Positions 63,910 through 64,000 of a stretch of 64,000 nt of DNA are shown piece by piece; position 1 is the stretch's first letter, and the number at the start of each line of letters is the position of its first letter. Both the position numbers and the translations under genes were made by a program. A model generated the notes under the pieces. That model made no database searches and was not told the DNA's origin. It saw only the letters and a list, made by a program, of their open reading frames with translations. This stretch comes from a virus: positions 1-64,000 of IMG/VR virus record IMGVR_UViG_3300047585_000208. One strand, written 5' to 3'.

Positions 63910-64000
63910 GTGCAACGAGCCGCTAAAGTCACATTGAAGTTTACGACTCAAGCAAAGCGCGACAAGCTGGCTGCGTTGCTCCGTCGGTATAGGTCAGCTG
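63910..64000 (+). CDS. Partial gene, possibly TnpB/OrfB-like (3' truncated by window edge)
   Basis: GTG after CAAGGAGTTGCC. Visible residues VQRAAKVTLKFTTQAKRDK and LAALLRRYRSA look like the N-terminus of a TnpB/OrfB transposase or a compact Cas12-like nuclease (basic strand, then a helix with Y/R). Only 30 residues are visible, so this is tentative. Confidence 0.3.
   Translation, partial: MQRAAKVTLKFTTQAKRDKLAALLRRYRSA

Overview
The window looks like part of a large contractile-tailed (myovirus-type) phage genome. It encodes a large terminase, tail sheath, tail tube, tape measure, VgrG/gp5-like spike, gp27-like hub, gp25-like and gp6/J-like baseplate wedge proteins and tail fibres. The host was probably a planctomycete. 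The phage carries genes of types characteristic of that phylum: a DUF1559 prepilin-like protein, secreted proteins with c-type haem motifs (one with a PEGA/TIGR03000-like segment), and a secreted PPC-like protein. Genes are tightly packed, mostly on the + strand, often coupled through ATGA or TAATG overlaps, and many use GTG or TTG starts. No stretch over 300 bases lacks a gene; the longest gaps (1268-1493 and 3534-3803) are described as features.

Layout: 1-3173, small accessory genes. 3288-11921, the most striking region: two ubiquitin-like proteins, three E2-like (UBC-fold) proteins each fused to cysteine-rich RING/treble-clef-like arrays, a JAB/MPN+ isopeptidase with an intact JAMM motif and eight degenerate C-terminal repeats, and an E1/ThiF-like enzyme. 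This looks like a complete ubiquitin-like conjugation and deconjugation pathway. 11996-17293, structural proteins mixed with a family of tiny glycine-rich proteins. 17400-35437, the tail and baseplate block, with a sigma-70-family factor at 32036. 35450-40120, signal-peptide proteins, two with haem-binding motifs, plus a tRNA-Gly. 40239-46745, distal baseplate and tail-fibre genes. 46848-53123, accessory genes including DUF1559 and a T4 Rnl1-like RNA ligase. 53270-54897, a tandem array of five paralogues with two more relatives near the left end. 54830-61125, a minus-strand unknown gene, a primase-like protein, a GNAT acetyltransferase and the minus-strand terminase. 61213-63805, small membrane proteins, RNase H and a nucleotide-metabolism protein. 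A partial, possibly TnpB-like gene with its own sigma-70 promoter starts at the right edge.

Superimposed on the genes is an 18-bp palindrome, TGAGTAAYGCRTTACTCA. I located about 28 copies by eye. Almost all sit between genes, with the left arm often supplying the upstream stop codon and the right arm placed just before the next ribosome binding site. Two copies lie inside long reading frames. A 35-bp promoter-like element (four copies, ending in a motif like GSCATTATWAAATGC) and a family of short hairpins with an AGG-type loop are also dispersed. The phage sigma factor is a natural candidate to read the 35-bp element.
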